Source: Phyllostachys edulis (taxonomy: Eukaryota > Streptophyta > Magnoliopsida > Poales > Poaceae). Taken from it: a stretch of DNA of 64,000 bases. A program made the position numbers and the translations under genes. Below, one piece after another: positions 35,211 to 48,960 of the stretch. The stretch lies in the NCBI GenBank assembly GCA_036346405.1, contig CM070563.1, forward strand, positions 18,209,022 to 18,273,021, written 5' to 3'. The notes under the pieces are model-generated. The model made no database searches, was not told the DNA's origin, and saw nothing but the letters and a program-made list of their open reading frames with translations. How positions within the stretch are numbered: position 1 is the stretch's first letter; each line of letters starts with the position of its first letter.

Positions 35211-38200
35211 TGTAACATCCCAAAAATTTGGTCTGTTTTAAAGTTTTAAAAGAAAAATAACCATTTGAATTTTCCTGGTAAAGTTAAAAGCTTAATTGGA
35301 ATTTTTAGAGTTCAAAAACAATTTAATGTGATTACTGTCAACATCAACTATTATCAAAATTATTTTATTTGGATTTTATGAGCTTGGATATATTTTCTAG
35401 AATTTTTATGAGTTCATTTGCTAATTTCTAAGTTTTATTTGGAGTTCTTGCTATTTTCTAAAAAGAAAAACTATTAAAATCTCAGAACAGTAGCCGGGCC
35501 GAAGCCCATTTCTTTTCCCGCACGGCCCGCTCCTGTGCAGCCTGTGTTCCTCGCTTTCAGCCCATTCCCGCGCGGCCTGCTCTTTTTCCACCTCGCCGCG
35601 CCCGCATGTGGCTAGCCCCACCGGGCAGTCACTGTCGAGTCGTGCGCGACGCAGCCGCGTTCGAGCCGTTCTCGCTGATGCTTGGGACCCGCTACCACGT
35701 CGTCTTCATCTCCGCGAAGGACTCTTCTTCTCCGACTTCTTTGTAGCCGCGCCGCCGCCGTTTCCTTCACGAACTCCTCGCTTCCGAGGCTATTTAAGGC
35801 CTCAAGGACCTACTTTCCTCGCATCCCGAGCCGCGCCGCCTCTTTTGCCCTAGCCGCCCGTGCTCAAGTTGCCGCCTAGATCCCTAGCGCCTTCACCTGC
35901 ATCTTCATCTTCAGCGCCGGTGGAAGGTCCTCGTCAGCCTCGCCACGCTCCAGTGCCCCTCGACGCCATTCGACGCCACCTTTGGGCTCGCCTCCTCAGC
36001 CGCATCCCGGAACCACCCTCGCCTTCGTCGGGGAGCCCTCCTAACATCGTCGTCGTCCAGCCCGAGGCTCAAGCTCCGCCTAATCATCGCCGCTGGCCAC
36101 CACGATCGTCCACGAGCACCCGTGAGCCCACCTTTGTGATCCTCATCTCGCCCTCTACCCCCTTGTGTCACCCGCCGCCGTTGAGTCGTCGCCGCTCGCC
36201 AGTTTCCTTCGGACCCGAGCGCCGCTCCTCTTGCCGACGTCCACGCCAGCGACCACGTCACCGCTAGGTGATCGCCGCATCAGCCGCTGAGCCGCCGTGT
36301 CGCTCGCATGGCGTCCCTGTTAGTGCCCGCGTGGCACAACCACCCCTAACCCTAGATCCGATCTTCGGTGGACGTGGTCCACGGTGAGCCAGGCCACTTC
36401 CAAGTGGTCCCACCTGTTAGGTGGATTTCTTTTTATTTCTTTTCAGTGGAAATTCTTCGCTGACGTCAGCCGTGCGTCATAATTCCAGAATTTCCAATAG
36501 GAAAATAATTCGGATTAATCCATAAATCCTTTTTAGGGTTATTTCATGGATTTCAATCTTCCAAAGCCCACATCTTTTGCATCCGAACTCCGTTTGAGTC
36601 CATTCAAAATCCTAAATTCATATAAATTCAAGATCTATCTATTTGAGATTTTTATTTAATTTTTGGAGTTTATTTGTTCTCTATTATTTATTTATTTGGT
36701 TTATTTGCTTGTTTGCGAGTAGACGTTGATACTTCGGGAAGCTTTGAGCAAGGAGGAGCATACCAAGATCAAGATCAATCCCAGGATTTATTCCAAGGCA
36801 AGCCATAGTCCTTTGATCATATTGAACCTATGATTTCAAAAGTATATTGTTTTATACAAATGCACGCTATGTTTATACAAATTGTTTTGGGCTTGGTTAT
36901 TACCTATTGTCATTATGCCTCCTTTGATTATTTGAATGCCATGAATCCTTTGTCACCCTAGCCTAGATAATTTTAGTTGGACATATTTATATTGTCAACA
37001 TGGGTAGCTTATTAATGCTTAGTTTAGCTTAGATACGATGTGTTTATCATCACATGTGTCATAATGATTAATCTTGACTTAATGATATATGGAATCGTGG
37101 TGGTGAGCCACTCTTGTTAAAATTTGTGGGTACCATGACGGGGTGAGTCATGGGTCTTGGTTAAACGAAATGGTTTTCACTTGGGCGAGTGGTTAGTGGA
37201 TAGTGGGGGTGCGGGTTTAGCACGGATTGGGTTTGTGGTAGTCTCGCCTGAGTAATTTGTCAAGGACTTAATCCTGTGCACCATTGAACTGGGCCTCAAC
37301 CGTACAACCACATGTCTGGTATGGGACGGACCTGGCTAACTAATTAGCAATGTCTTAATTTCAGTTCTGTCGTGGAAAGCATGAGTTATGGGAAACATTC
37401 TTCACGGAGGCGTAGGAGGGGGGCCCTGTATGGTCGGAAAGACATTCAGTGTTGAAACCTTAGTAGGCAGAACTGGGTTAAGAAGGTGCTTTGTAAAGGC
37501 CTTGTCACGTGCTCTAGACTGCTTACCTAACGTAGTGAGCAGTGGTATCGACGGATGCCAAACAAACTAGAGAAGTCGTGTCATGTAGGGAAAGCTGTAC
37601 AACCTCTGCATAGTGTAAAACTATTCCAATAGCCGTGTCCGCGGTTATGGACGTGCTCGGGGATTTCACACGGGAGATAGAGTTTCTTTAAAATGAGTCG
37701 GAGTGTGGATGGAAAGTTCACTTGATGAATATAATGTTTGTTTGGTGAACCGGTCATTCACTTGGGGGTTTGTGTCGATTGGTGAATTGGGGATTCACTT
37801 ATCTTTGGTTTGGGATGGGAAGTGAATGGGAAGTTCATTAGTTGTTCCAAAGAAACTGTTTAATTATTTATTATTGTTTTCAACTACGCATTTCAATCTA
37901 TTTATTGTATTTATCGTAAATGCCGCTTTTTGCAAAAGAACCATACAGCAAACCTTTGTCAGGCCATGCATGAATACTATTTGCATACATTTCCCTACGG
38001 TTTGTTGAGTGCATTCAAAAGTACTCATGGCTTGTGCCCTCTGTTTAATAAGCAGTTGAAGAATATCAAGCTGCCCAAGAGTTCTTTCAGAAGGAGGACT
38101 ATGAAGGTTTTGCGGATTAGGATGTGTTCTCCACTCGATTGCATGTTGGCATGTTGATTGGCCATTTAAAAAGTTTTGTTCCGCTGCAAGAGTTTTATTT

Positions 38201-38406
38201 GTTTCTTTAGCCCTGCGTGGCAAGTTAAGTAAACGTTGACCATAAGGTCCAGTTATTATTATTATTATTTGTTACTTGAGATCTTTTTAGTTAAATCGAA
38301 TAAATCGATGGTATTTCATCACTGTTTCCTGTGTGAGCTAGCTACTGATCTGGGACTAGTTCAGAATACACAGAGGGTTCTTGAGATGCATTTTCGGGTC
38401 CCGACA
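35211..38406 (+). repeat. Element E 3' LTR
   Basis: 3196 bases, collinear with the 5' LTR over the whole length, with scattered substitutions and small indels concentrated in the GC-rich leader (35500-36330). Confidence 0.92.
35790..35798 (+). promoter_or_regulatory. TATA-like box, element E 3' LTR
   Basis: CTATTTAAG, identical to the box of the 5' LTR. It could drive read-out into element B sequence. Confidence 0.5.
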
Positions 38407-38411
38407 CCTTT

Positions 38412-38567
38412 CCCCTTGGGCCTAAATGCTGTGGGCCGGAAGAGCCCATAGCCTAGGTTATCCAAATTATGCATAAACCCCCTTGTAATCTCCTGTTAAA
38501 ACACTTGTCTAATTGGTCCTTCTCTCTAATTTATTTCTTCTCTCTCAAATACATTTGGGGTATTACA
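38412..38567 (-). repeat. Element B left LTR, end piece
   Basis: LTR B resumes after element E and ends TATTACA, followed by the polypurine tract complement ttctaccccccctta. Confidence 0.75.
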
Positions 38568-41500
38568 TTCTACCCCCCCTTAAATGGAAGTTGACCCCGA
38601 ATTCTAATCACGCTCAACGCCAAGAACAATCACAGCTAGAATTTTGCCAACAACTCCACGAACCTGCTGTGAACAATTCTGGATATTGCTCGCACATACA
38701 AGATTCCAATTCCCAAGTCGCTTTCCCCTCGGACTTATGGGACCACCGCACCTTGATGCAACTAATGTATTACGCCTCATCACTCATACCGACCTAACCA
38801 AAACCTCTCAACGAACAGGACTCGAAGATGCGGTATTACTCGCTGGCCAACGACTTTTATGAAATCTCGCACTTCAAGTACCTCAAGCATTCTCTCAACA
38901 CCAGTCATACAAAACATTATATACCCCACTCCAGGACTTGAGATGGTTCTAGCAAATTATTATCTTCCAAAATCCCCGTGACTTCTAGAACAAACCGACT
39001 ATACTTTGGGCTATCATTCCCTTTGGGACCAAACCACAGAACTCGCACATAAACATATGGAACTCTTGTTCCATTGCTCAGTTGATCTCTTCATCCTAAC
39101 AAGGAGAACCTTCGTTAAGCAGGGACGCGCAACACAACTTATTTTAAATAAACTTTAATAATTAGAACTCAACTAAAAACAAAGCATTCGCAATGCAACC
39201 CACTCATAACCAACTTCCCTCCAAAACACTTAAACTCAAAATCGAAGATTCATCACGAAAACCTTCCAACATTCCAACTAGGCAGTTTGCAAATAAGCAC
39301 CACATAAGCCAAAAGAGAAATCACTCGAATGCCCAAATCAAACACTTCCTTTATTATTATTATTATTATTTCAAACCAGAAAGAACCACCATGCCCACAT
39401 AAAGTTAACTCAAATTGTACATGATCTCCGTCATAAACACTCAGGTCAAACAAGAATCAAGATAGTACTTCTCTACTCGAGAAAAATATTCCTTTCTCAA
39501 ATGTTCTTTTAAGAAGTAAACCTCCTCCCAAATCATGGGTTTTCAAATCATCACACTAACTCCTTCCTCTTAACCGACAACCCCAAAACGATCCTCAAAC
39601 CGAAAGAACAACCACACTTATTTAGAGAGACCCTACTGATCAACAAAACGATCCTCTAGTCCACTTCTATACCAAAGGAATTATTTTGACAAATGGTTTC
39701 CAACACCTAAAAAAAATTGTTCACCCACAACCACATCACCTCATTCTATGACAGATAATCAATTAGAACTTCTCAGCGCACACTCTCATTTATTATATCA
39801 AAAGGGTTCTATCAAAGATGATCACACTATTGGAATCCACTTTTATTCTACTACTTCTACACATAGTCATTGAGCAACTAAGGATCCAGTATAGATCACC
39901 AAACCCAAATTCAATCCCCAAGGCTCCTATAAATATGATTTGTTGTAACTAATACACAACTCTCAAATCTGATGACTAAAATTCACACATTCCAAACATA
40001 CTCAATCATTAGCACCGACATGTAAACATATTATCGACCAAATTATCTTTAGATAGATTCTAACTCCCAAAGGATTACTCACTGAAGCCAAGTCATACTT
40101 GACAACAACTCCACAATCCCTATTGTCTCTTTAATTGCCATAATGATTAGATTACTTTGCTAATTCCCACTCATTAAACCACACCATCATAAATCACCTA
40201 CACAACCTCGCAAAGTTAATTACCCAATCGCGATACTCTAATAAATTTATAAAGATCCCATACTTTCGATAATCCCATCATTCCAATATGGACAATGGTT
40301 CTTGGATTATAATTCACCATAGGTTCCACTAGTTGTAACACTAATCAATTGTATTCCAACGACAAACATTCCATTTAAATAGAGCTCTCTCCAAGAGTTA
40401 TGGGTCAAAACCAATTCACCTTCTATTGTTCTTCAAATATATTGGTTCCCAAAATCTCACCACTACCATATACTTGTCCACCACCAACCAGTCGCCATAT
40501 TACGCTTTATAAGACTTGGCAACACAAATTGGTTGATTCCTTTCTCAAAAGGAAGAAACAAACAAATACAAGTTTCAACACATAAGAAAACATTGCTCCT
40601 CGGAGTGAGCACGAGACCATGAGAAACAGTCAAATCACAATGATCTCGAAAAACAAAATACGAGTCCACAGTTGAGGGCACATGTTCCACAAGAAGGAAT
40701 TTTCAAACCTCCATAAATCATAATAAAACATTGCTATGGAAACTCAAGAAACTCTTAAGCTGTAATGACAGAAAAGTTGCAGATTACAATTCTTAACTCT
40801 AACCTCAAATATTTATGGTACACATTTTCTGTTAACAAAGAAAGCAATTTTCTTTGATTACAACAGTACTTGCCAACCCAAACAAGAAATGCCTTTAAAA
40901 TCAAATCACATTAATCACTTAGGAACCAAATAGAACCTTCCAATGCGTCACATTGCTCAAACTAATTTCATCTACTACATAAATCATGAACTCCTAAAAG
41001 ATCACGAATGCAAAACTCCAAACATTTCATTTAACCGATATTACGAAAAACAATCAATTTACTTTCTCTCTAGAAGAATCATCACCACTCCAACGCGTCA
41101 CAATCTCTTGTAGACCATATTACTAACATCAATAATAATTCACTCTTAATAAGGTTCGTTATCGTCAACTCTTCCTTTATAAAGTCCCCAAAGGCTTACC
41201 AAAATGTTACATACTCCTTAATCATCTCATCCTCAATTGAGTGTATACCAAATTCTTACACCCTCACTACATCAACCACTATATTTTAGAGGAAACCTAC
41301 TACACAATTTAAAAGGTTATACCAAAACCCTTTCATCAAGGGCATACTATTATCCGACAATTTCACTATCATGCATACAGGTCACCTATTAAATTCCATC
41401 ATAACCTTTCCAAAAGGAACACAGTAGATTATTTCATAATATTTTTGTTATCTCAATAAGATTGCAGCAGTCAACCTGTTCTAGAGTATATCTAATACAC

Positions 41501-42523
41501 CAACCGCACTATTAGAGCAAGACCTCTTTTAACAAGGACATGCAGCCACAATACGTACTCATAAAACACACGTGAATAAATCACTTTCAAATTTCAACCC
41601 TTCACCTATTCGGAATGCTCACACTTATTTAGTACACACTAATTCCAATCTAGATGTTTTCATAAACTATTGATGATTATTCGATCATGAACGAATTGAT
41701 GGTCTTTTCTCTATTTGTATTCCCACAAGCATAAATAAGATCATCAAATAGCCAGTTTATAAAAATTTTCGAATTAATATCCTCTAAGGCAACGTTCAAA
41801 CACATCCTTTATATAACCATCACTAATGGGTAGATTTAATCCATTAGGACCCATTACTCCAAATTACCAAATTCCATAATCTTAATGATCAGACCAAATC
41901 ATTAATATCTCACACTTATTAATAACCACTTTAACTCCAATTAGGTATATCCATACCCTTAATCATAGTTCATCACTAACTACTACAAGTCACCATCAAA
42001 TTAAGCAACTTCCCTTCCAAGGATCTTAGTTAAGATCGTTTATGCACCACAGTACAGACCAAACTTGATAACCCAAATCATATCCATTAATTTCTTTGAT
42101 TATAACCTCTCACTTAACCACAAAAAGACATCACTAAGGGTTTAACATTTTCTTTCATAAAAGAGAAGCATTCAACTTCAATATTAAAAATACCCAAAAG
42201 AGATACATTGAGTCAAAGCTTCCACCTACTAAAGAACTTGGAAAAGGAACCTTCCATTATCCAAAAACATCAAGCGAAATAAATGGGTCATGTTTTCCAA
42301 CGAGAAGGACAAAACTCCAATGCAAAGGACAATCTTGACAATTAACCAAATTCACCAGCCACAAGAAAAACTCAACAGTTGGGAAAACAATAACTGCTTT
42401 AAGGGACAAATTAAGCCAATAGAAACACATCAACCTTTCTCAAAGCAACCCACAAAAAGCAACTAGACAAGAGTTGACCAAATTCAAATTCAAGGAAAAG
42501 AACAACTTTTCTAAAGATACTCA
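38568..42523 (-). mobile_element. Element B interior, non-coding, with chromodomain relic
   Basis: Next to the polypurine tract the minus strand at about 38768-38634 reads IKVRWSHKSEGKATWELESC and MCEQYPELF, a clear gypsy chromodomain end. The remaining 3.8 kb has only short open frames and runs parallel to the interior of element A. Confidence 0.65.
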
Positions 42524-44819
42524 TGTAACACCCCAGCCCAACACTAAGCCTGGAATGCCATTAAACTACCTTTTCAACTAAAATTCTTTAACACACTATA
42601 AAATTTCAGCAACCAAAGCATTAATAAACCCATCTACGGGTCACAATAGAACATGAATAAAGACTTGTCAAGCATGAATAAATAAGTGAGGGAAACATAG
42701 CAAGATAATAAGTCTAAAACAACACCAAATAGGCTAGTCCAAAACATTCATCTAAGATTATTCAATCTCTAACATGTTCTAAAAGTAGTATGTCAATAAT
42801 GAATCAAATAGTTCTCATGGCAAATAATCATGTGTCTGAAGTATGAAACTATCCCATGTGCGCTAGTCCCTCTCAATCGTGATGCCCTCAACGATCACCT
42901 AAAAACAACAAAGGAGCAAGGTTGAGTCCACGACTCAGCAAATACATCCATATACGACGAACAAGGACAAATCAACAGTATTCAATAACTTCATTATCAT
43001 CACATGTCTTCTATTAATATTCTCATGCAATTCTCTTCTCTTTGTTTTCACACACATTCATCTCATATCTCAATGCAACTCTATTCTACATGTCCACATG
43101 AACTTCTTTCGCATATACCGGTATAGCATGAGTGAACGCTCGTGACAACGTTCACTCTCAAGCCCGCTCCTCCTTAAGGATCGGGGACCTCCTCCACTCC
43201 CGTGGAGTTGTGATCAATCATGATCACCTTCTCATATGCAAAGATGCTTATGAATGCGAAAATACATAATTTCATCATATCAATTTTCCTCATGTTCATC
43301 AACAAGATATAGTCATACCATTCCATTGCTTGCAATTAAATAAAAATAAAAGCACAACAATAATGGTAATGAACAATAAATAAATAGAGTGATCAATCAT
43401 TGATCACTGTCTACCATGCACTTACCTTTACTAGTTGCGACGACCGTTTGGCTAGAAGATGGCAACAAGCACAACGTCTCTCCTACATTAAACACTCAAA
43501 TTTCAATACAAGCTACAGCATCACAAAAACAACAATTAATTTACATCGCTCCTACACGTCCCCCAATACCACAACGCTTCCCCAATACCGAACAATCACC
43601 CCTTGCTGTCCTAGTACTAAAAAGGGCGTAGCTTTTGACTCACAAGTCCGATCATGGCAAACCACCCCATTCTGGAATCTACACAAAATTCCCCATCTTT
43701 TCTTATATTACCATGACTTTTAATTAAATCATCTAACCTCCCGGTTTTATTCCAAAAAACCGATCCGACATCTTCTGGACAGCGAGCCTTACTAAAATCA
43801 TAACTTGATAATTACTCGTCCGCTCGACATGATTAAATACTCTATGGAAAGATACTAAAATTATCTACAATTAACTAGTAGATGACATTCCCAAAAATCG
43901 CCGTTTAGGTACCCGAATAAATCGTACAACAGAACAGTAGACTAATCCAATCTATTGATTGAGGCAGCATGCATCCAAACAAAGCAAGGTTACACTACTA
44001 ATTAATTTCTAGTGCTAGTTGCTCTACTACCAGCCGCAAGCATACAAAGCATATGTGGCCAAATTAGTTAATTACTAATTAGCATTATTTTATTAAACTC
44101 TTTCTTCCCTACTAATCCAATTAACGAAGCACAAGCAGCCTTATTAAATTAATCACTATCAAATTAATCTCTCTCCTAACTATCCCAATTAAAATAATCC
44201 TAGCAGTGCATGCAGCTCCAATTAAAGAAACGCATGCAGCTCTACTAGAAAAATTCTATCACTAGCAGCCAAATTAGTCTCTCTCTCCCCTACTATCCCA
44301 TTAAACGCATGCATGCTGCACCTTTAACTAATCATGGTAGTATCCATTAACTAGTCAAGCACAATAGCCAAAATTGAAGAACATGACCAACCTGCTGAAC
44401 AGCAATGAATGTTGGAGACATCTGAACAGCAAAGATATGTGGCAGCCGGGCTTCCACAAGTGGCAACAAGCCATGACAAAAACATGGGCACACTGCAGCG
44501 GCTACATGGGCAAAGCACCGGCCAGGTGATGCCGGCAGTTGGACTTCAGCGCAGGCAAGTCCATGCACAGGTGGCTAGAGCGCCATCGCCAAATGGCCGA
44601 AGCGGGTAGGGGCTTCGCACAAGCGGGCAAGCAATGCGTGGGCAGGCACAGCGCTGTGCGTGAGCGGCTGCGCAAGCGGCAATAGATGATGGCCTACACG
44701 CGCTCGACGAGGTCAGCGACGGAAAAATTGGTGGCTGGTGGCGGATACGCAAGGAAAACAAAGCACTGCTAGGGTTTTGGTTTTCTCTCTTCCCCCACGA
44801 TCATTTACACTGGCCCAAA
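42524..44819 (-). repeat. Intruding LTR of the B type, truncated
   Basis: Starts TGTAACACCCCAGCCC. No primer site precedes it, so it is not the true 5' LTR of the interior on its left. It has a hairpin at 43130-43157 (9-bp stem GAGTGAACG) and a GC-rich segment at 44400-44770. It stops without the usual TATTACA end. Confidence 0.6.
43130..43157. repeat. Hairpin in the intruding LTR
   Basis: GAGTGAACG, a 10-base loop, CGTTCACTC: perfect 9-bp stem just after the ataccggtatagc motif, the same place as the stems at 18100 and 24781. Confidence 0.8.
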
Positions 44820-45196
44820 TGTAATATCTCGTTCAGACAATAGAGAATTAAATGATTTAGCGACAAAATTAATAGAATTATTTAGCTAAATATTAGAAAT
44901 TTTGGGTAAAGAAAGAAACCTGGACATTCGGCCCACGGCCTTGTGGCCCATGTGGGGGAGGTAAAACCCTAGCTGCCCCTGTTGTTTTTCCCCCTTGCTG
45001 CCGCCCCCCAAGCCAGGCATATTTGCCCTGCCGCCTGCCATATGCACAACCACCGCCATCTCCTCTTTTGTTGCTACTTGGGGCCATCGCCGCCTCGACC
45101 TCCTTTCTCTGGCGCTTCACTTTGGCCACGCTTCTCCTCTGGCGCCTCCTCTTTCCCTCTAGCCCGGCTACACCCGGCACCACTGCCGGCGAGCTG
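44820..45196 (+). repeat. 5' fragment of a plus-strand LTR
   Basis: Starts TGTAATATCTCG and runs into a GC-rich leader (44935-45190). It ends abruptly where element interior sequence begins. The open frames here (44893-45230) occur on both strands and lack motifs. Confidence 0.45.
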
Positions 45197-45729
45197 GATA
45201 GAACTTCCAAATAAGAGATCAACCTTATAAATCAACTATGTTCATAAACAGCAAAACAACTCGTCATTCAGGAGATCAAAGGTTTGCTTTAAGAAACCAA
45301 TAAAGACCGATGGACTCTTCTCAACTACAATGAACCAATAACCCAAGAAAACTCACCCACTGAAACTGAACAAGAATAATCATTCCAAACTCAATGAAGA
45401 CAATAATCTTCCCCCAACATAACTCATACTCAACACTTGGAACTAGTTGACTCGAGGTAATCACTCCATTATTCTCAAATCCCCAAACGTGGTGCAACCT
45501 GGCAACCCAGGGCTACAACCCCGAACTAAATCTCTCGTCATCTACTATTATAACATATAATAACCATATAGGCATATCATAAGTATTCATAATCATTTCA
45601 TAACAGCAATGCTCAAAGCGACATAACGAAAACGTAAATGCAAAGCTTGACCCATTCTCATCTTATTGTGCACAGTGCGTCAATTTAATATTCAATTACC
45701 ATGGACCTAAAGCTCGCTCTGATACCAAC
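45197..45729 (-). mobile_element. 5' interior piece of an A/B-type element with primer site
   Basis: Parallels 23578-24200 of element A. The primer site TGGTATCAGAGC lies on the minus strand at 45716-45727, next to the LTR at 45730. The first 230 bases duplicate material also present at 42280-42523. Confidence 0.65.
45716..45727 (-). promoter_or_regulatory. Primer binding site of the element starting at LTR C
   Basis: Minus-strand TGGTATCAGAGC, initiator Met tRNA type, two bases from the LTR. Confidence 0.85.
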
Positions 45730-47269
45730 TGTAACACCCTAGCTATGCGAAAGCCAAGATGTTACCCAAAAAACTAACGTACAACAACAATACGGAATAA
45801 TTTCAACCATTTTTCAAACAATAATACTTTAACCAAATAGAACTAAGACATTTCTCTAAAATTCGGCAGAACCTCTATTGTATAGATGGCTATACTGGAG
45901 GTTCAAACAGTTTAATATAGCATCATTCAACAATCAAATCATCCAATTTAACGAAGCATCAAAGGACATCCAGGATAAGCTAAACAACTATAGCATAATC
46001 AAAAGGGCATCCATAATCTTCTAATCAACCCTATTACAAATTATTGAGACTCTACCGAACCAATTAATTTCAACAGCTCAATAAACCATCAGCCAAACAT
46101 TCTAATCCATCACGAGAATTAAATGAACTCAATCAACGAATGAATAAGAACATAAATGGATCATCCATAACCATAATTAAAACAACCACCACAAAGGATG
46201 GTGACAATCTGAATCTAGAGCAATTATCAAGAATAGGAATTGTGGCTAAATGGACTAGGTTATTCATTGTGGTTAGTGATTATGTGACGTGCACCAAGTC
46301 TACCCCTTCCCATGCATGTCGCTGCCTCGAGAGGTACATAGCAAGCACAACACAGCAAGTGTGAGTCCACGACTCAACAAAGTGCAATAGCAAATCAAAC
46401 AATAGCATCATAAATAGTCAAATGGAATAAACGTTTCTATCATGAATAACAACATTATATACCACAAATCCATCTCTTATGATAGCACCATAAGTAGACA
46501 AAGGGAAAAACAATTCCATCCTGAATAACAACAACATAAGCCACACAAACAAATCCATATCTTATGCAAAATGCAATGATATGTCATGAATGCATATTCT
46601 TCACATCTTAGCAATTACCAGTAATACCGAGTAGGGTATCCATTGATACCCACTCAGAGCATGTGCCCTCTAGGAGCAGGGAACAAAAGCCCACACTCCA
46701 AGTCATGTAACAGTTCTCACCGACCTCACCGGATTAGTTACGTGACTTTCCACGAGTGCAGGGACCAAAGCCCGTCCAATCCATGATGGGGACCTAACGC
46801 CCATCCAATGCCTAACGGGGACCTCAAGGAAACAACCCCTTAGCTACCACGTAGTCCAAGGTTCAGAAATGAATGACATGATGCAAAATTTAAAGCACGA
46901 TACCAACTCATCATTGTCATCATTAACAAGGTAGTCTCATTGCTCACGTTGGCCCATCATTATTGCCATCAATCACGAAACCATTATCATGTAAACATCA
47001 TCATTCAACATTGCCATGTAAACATCCTCATGTAAACACCACCATGTAAGTGTCATCACATAATCATTAGCATGCATCGTCATGTAAACATTTCCATGTA
47101 AGCTTCATCACATAAGCATCATCATAAAAACATCATCATTAAACTATGGCATTCATGCTCATCAACATTACCAAGCAGCAATCATCAACAATCAACTATG
47201 GCATTCATCAAGTATGAAATATAAAACTCATTAATAATACTTGCACTTGCCTCAACTGTGAGACGGAAG

Positions 47270-47440
47270 ATAACGATGGAAAGCTCTAGCCCTAGGGTTC
47301 ACCACCACCTGGGGCCGGCGGCCAAAGCGGTGACGCGGTCGGAGATGGCCAAGGCAAAGCGAGCGACCACGGCGTCTGCTCCGCACCGCCAGGACATGAC
47401 ATCCATGGTGATCGACATACAAGATATTATCTTCGTATCA
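47270..47440. other. GC-rich segment of unknown origin in LTR C
   Basis: Abrupt GC-rich block inside an AT-rich LTR. The minus frame reads DAVVARFALAISDRV without a motif known to me. It may be another captured exon. Confidence 0.35.
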
Positions 47441-48377
47441 ACATTGGCATTTAACAGATATCTAATTAGTGAAACTACCAAGTTTAATTAGCTTCGCACT
47501 AATTTTAGTTACTTAAGAGCATCAGGCTTGGTCCATGATGAAAGAAAGAGAAATTAACTAGAGAGGACTTAGATATATCTATAATTGGACAACATGTTTA
47601 GAAATCTATATAAACGAAGGTCCAGACACATTCTTTATTTCTAGTGATGTTGAAAGCAAGCAAACATTGATGTCAATCGTTGATATGTAGAACTAATAAC
47701 AAACATTTGCTACCAATATCGAAGTAGTTCACAGTTACATTCTCATCTACACCCCAAGGGTACCCGCAATTTGAGACAGTAAACATTCCTTCCAACCAAC
47801 CAATCATAATCCTGTAGAGATTTGGCGACTTTAGATGGCAATGTTAAAAGCAAAGTTGTCCAGGGAATAGGGGTTTCGTTCAAAAAAAAACTAGAATATA
47901 GCACTACTCGGTTTAACTGCTACTTGAAACATCATTGAGCATTCCAGCTCGTGGAACTAATTTGGCATCAGGAACCAACCAACATCATTTGCATTCACCG
48001 TTTTGTCCAACAAAATTCAATTCCTCAAAATAGCTCAAATTTGAAATTAAGTAGAATCGGTATCTGAAATTAACCATCTTTCAGCTTCCTAGTACCAATT
48101 AGCTATCAGACTGACTTTAACCAGAAAATAGCATGAATTCTCAGTAAATCACCTATAGCCCTGAAATTCATTTCAAAAAAAGAAATAACAAACTTTATAA
48201 ACCAAAAGATTGCTCAAGGTTACCATCATACCCAGACATCACCCAAAGCAGCAATTCATCAAACACCTCATCGCCGTGAACCCAGTCCACAACAGTCACG
48301 GTGCCACATCACCAAGGCAAGGCGACGTTGCTGCTGTTGGAGCAGCCACCTGCCGAATCTACGGTTACCGAGACAGA

Positions 48378-48960
48378 TTACCAGTGGTGGAAGAGGCAGC
48401 GAGGCAGAGGAGACGGCCAGTAGGTAGTCGAGGGTGGTGGCGAAGGTGATGGAGAGGTCCTACTTGAACCGGAACCCCAGCTTGAGCAACTCGGGCTGCT
48501 CGAGCAGCTCCTGCGGCGGTGCCCACAGGTCGGCGAGCGGCACGGCGAGGAGGTCGACGATTTAACTTCAAGCGAGGTCATGGCAGACGGCTTCTACTCG
48601 ACGTCGAGAGCGATGACGCGGGCGGAGGAGAGGGACTGGAGGAGGAGGGCCAGCTCCGGCGAGGATTCACCACCCGTGACGAGGTGCACGGTGAACGGAG
48701 ACGATGGCGCTAGCGCGGGCTCCATCGGTGCGGGCGGGGACGGGGCACGTGGAGACCAGAGAAGGGAGCCGACGGCCAGCGCGGTGTAGGAGTCCAGAGG
48801 AGAAGCGGCGCCTTTAGGCCAGGCCAAACCCGAGCGGGCCAGCGACGCACGGTGAAGTACAGGGAGAGCACGCGCCCTAGCGCGTGGGAGAGGCAGCGGC
48901 CGAAAGAAAGAGGAAACGGCTTGGAGAATTTTAGGGTTTTTAATTAGCCTCTCTCTCTCT
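48378..48960 (-). pseudogene. Captured fragment of a 3'-5' exonuclease-like host gene
   Basis: On the minus strand a leader-like stretch (48960-48726) precedes ATG at 48725. The reading contains VHLVTGGESSPELALLL, then SSARVIALDVE followed by a stop where family members have Trp (usual block LD-x-EW), and in a shifted frame VDLLAVPLADLW, LLKLGFRFK and DLSITFATTLDYLL. These blocks match the start of plant DnaQ/Mut-7-like 3'-5' exonuclease domain proteins. Only the first part of the domain is present. A stop stands again at the FRFK-D position and a frameshift lies between the blocks. It is in the same sense as the LTR. A donor-like GTAATCTG follows near 48385. Not functional as read. Confidence 0.6.

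Larger units (their letters stand above)
29917..38406 (+). mobile_element. Element E: gag-only LTR retrotransposon, 8.5 kb, two 3.2 kb LTRs
   Basis: LTRs 29917-33097 and 35211-38406 start TGTAACATCCC and end GTCCCGACA. A Met-tRNA primer site follows the first and a polypurine tract precedes the second. The interior is only 2.1 kb and holds a gag relic but no protease, reverse transcriptase, RNase H or integrase. The flanks CCTCT/CCTTT form a near target duplication, and element B's LTR continues on both sides. The LTRs look about 96-97 percent alike by eye, so this is one of the youngest insertions here. It must have relied on enzymes from another element. Confidence 0.9.

Noticed and set aside
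44893..45230. Basic protein on the minus strand
   Set aside because: Low-complexity, overlapped by open frames on the other strand, inside an LTR leader.
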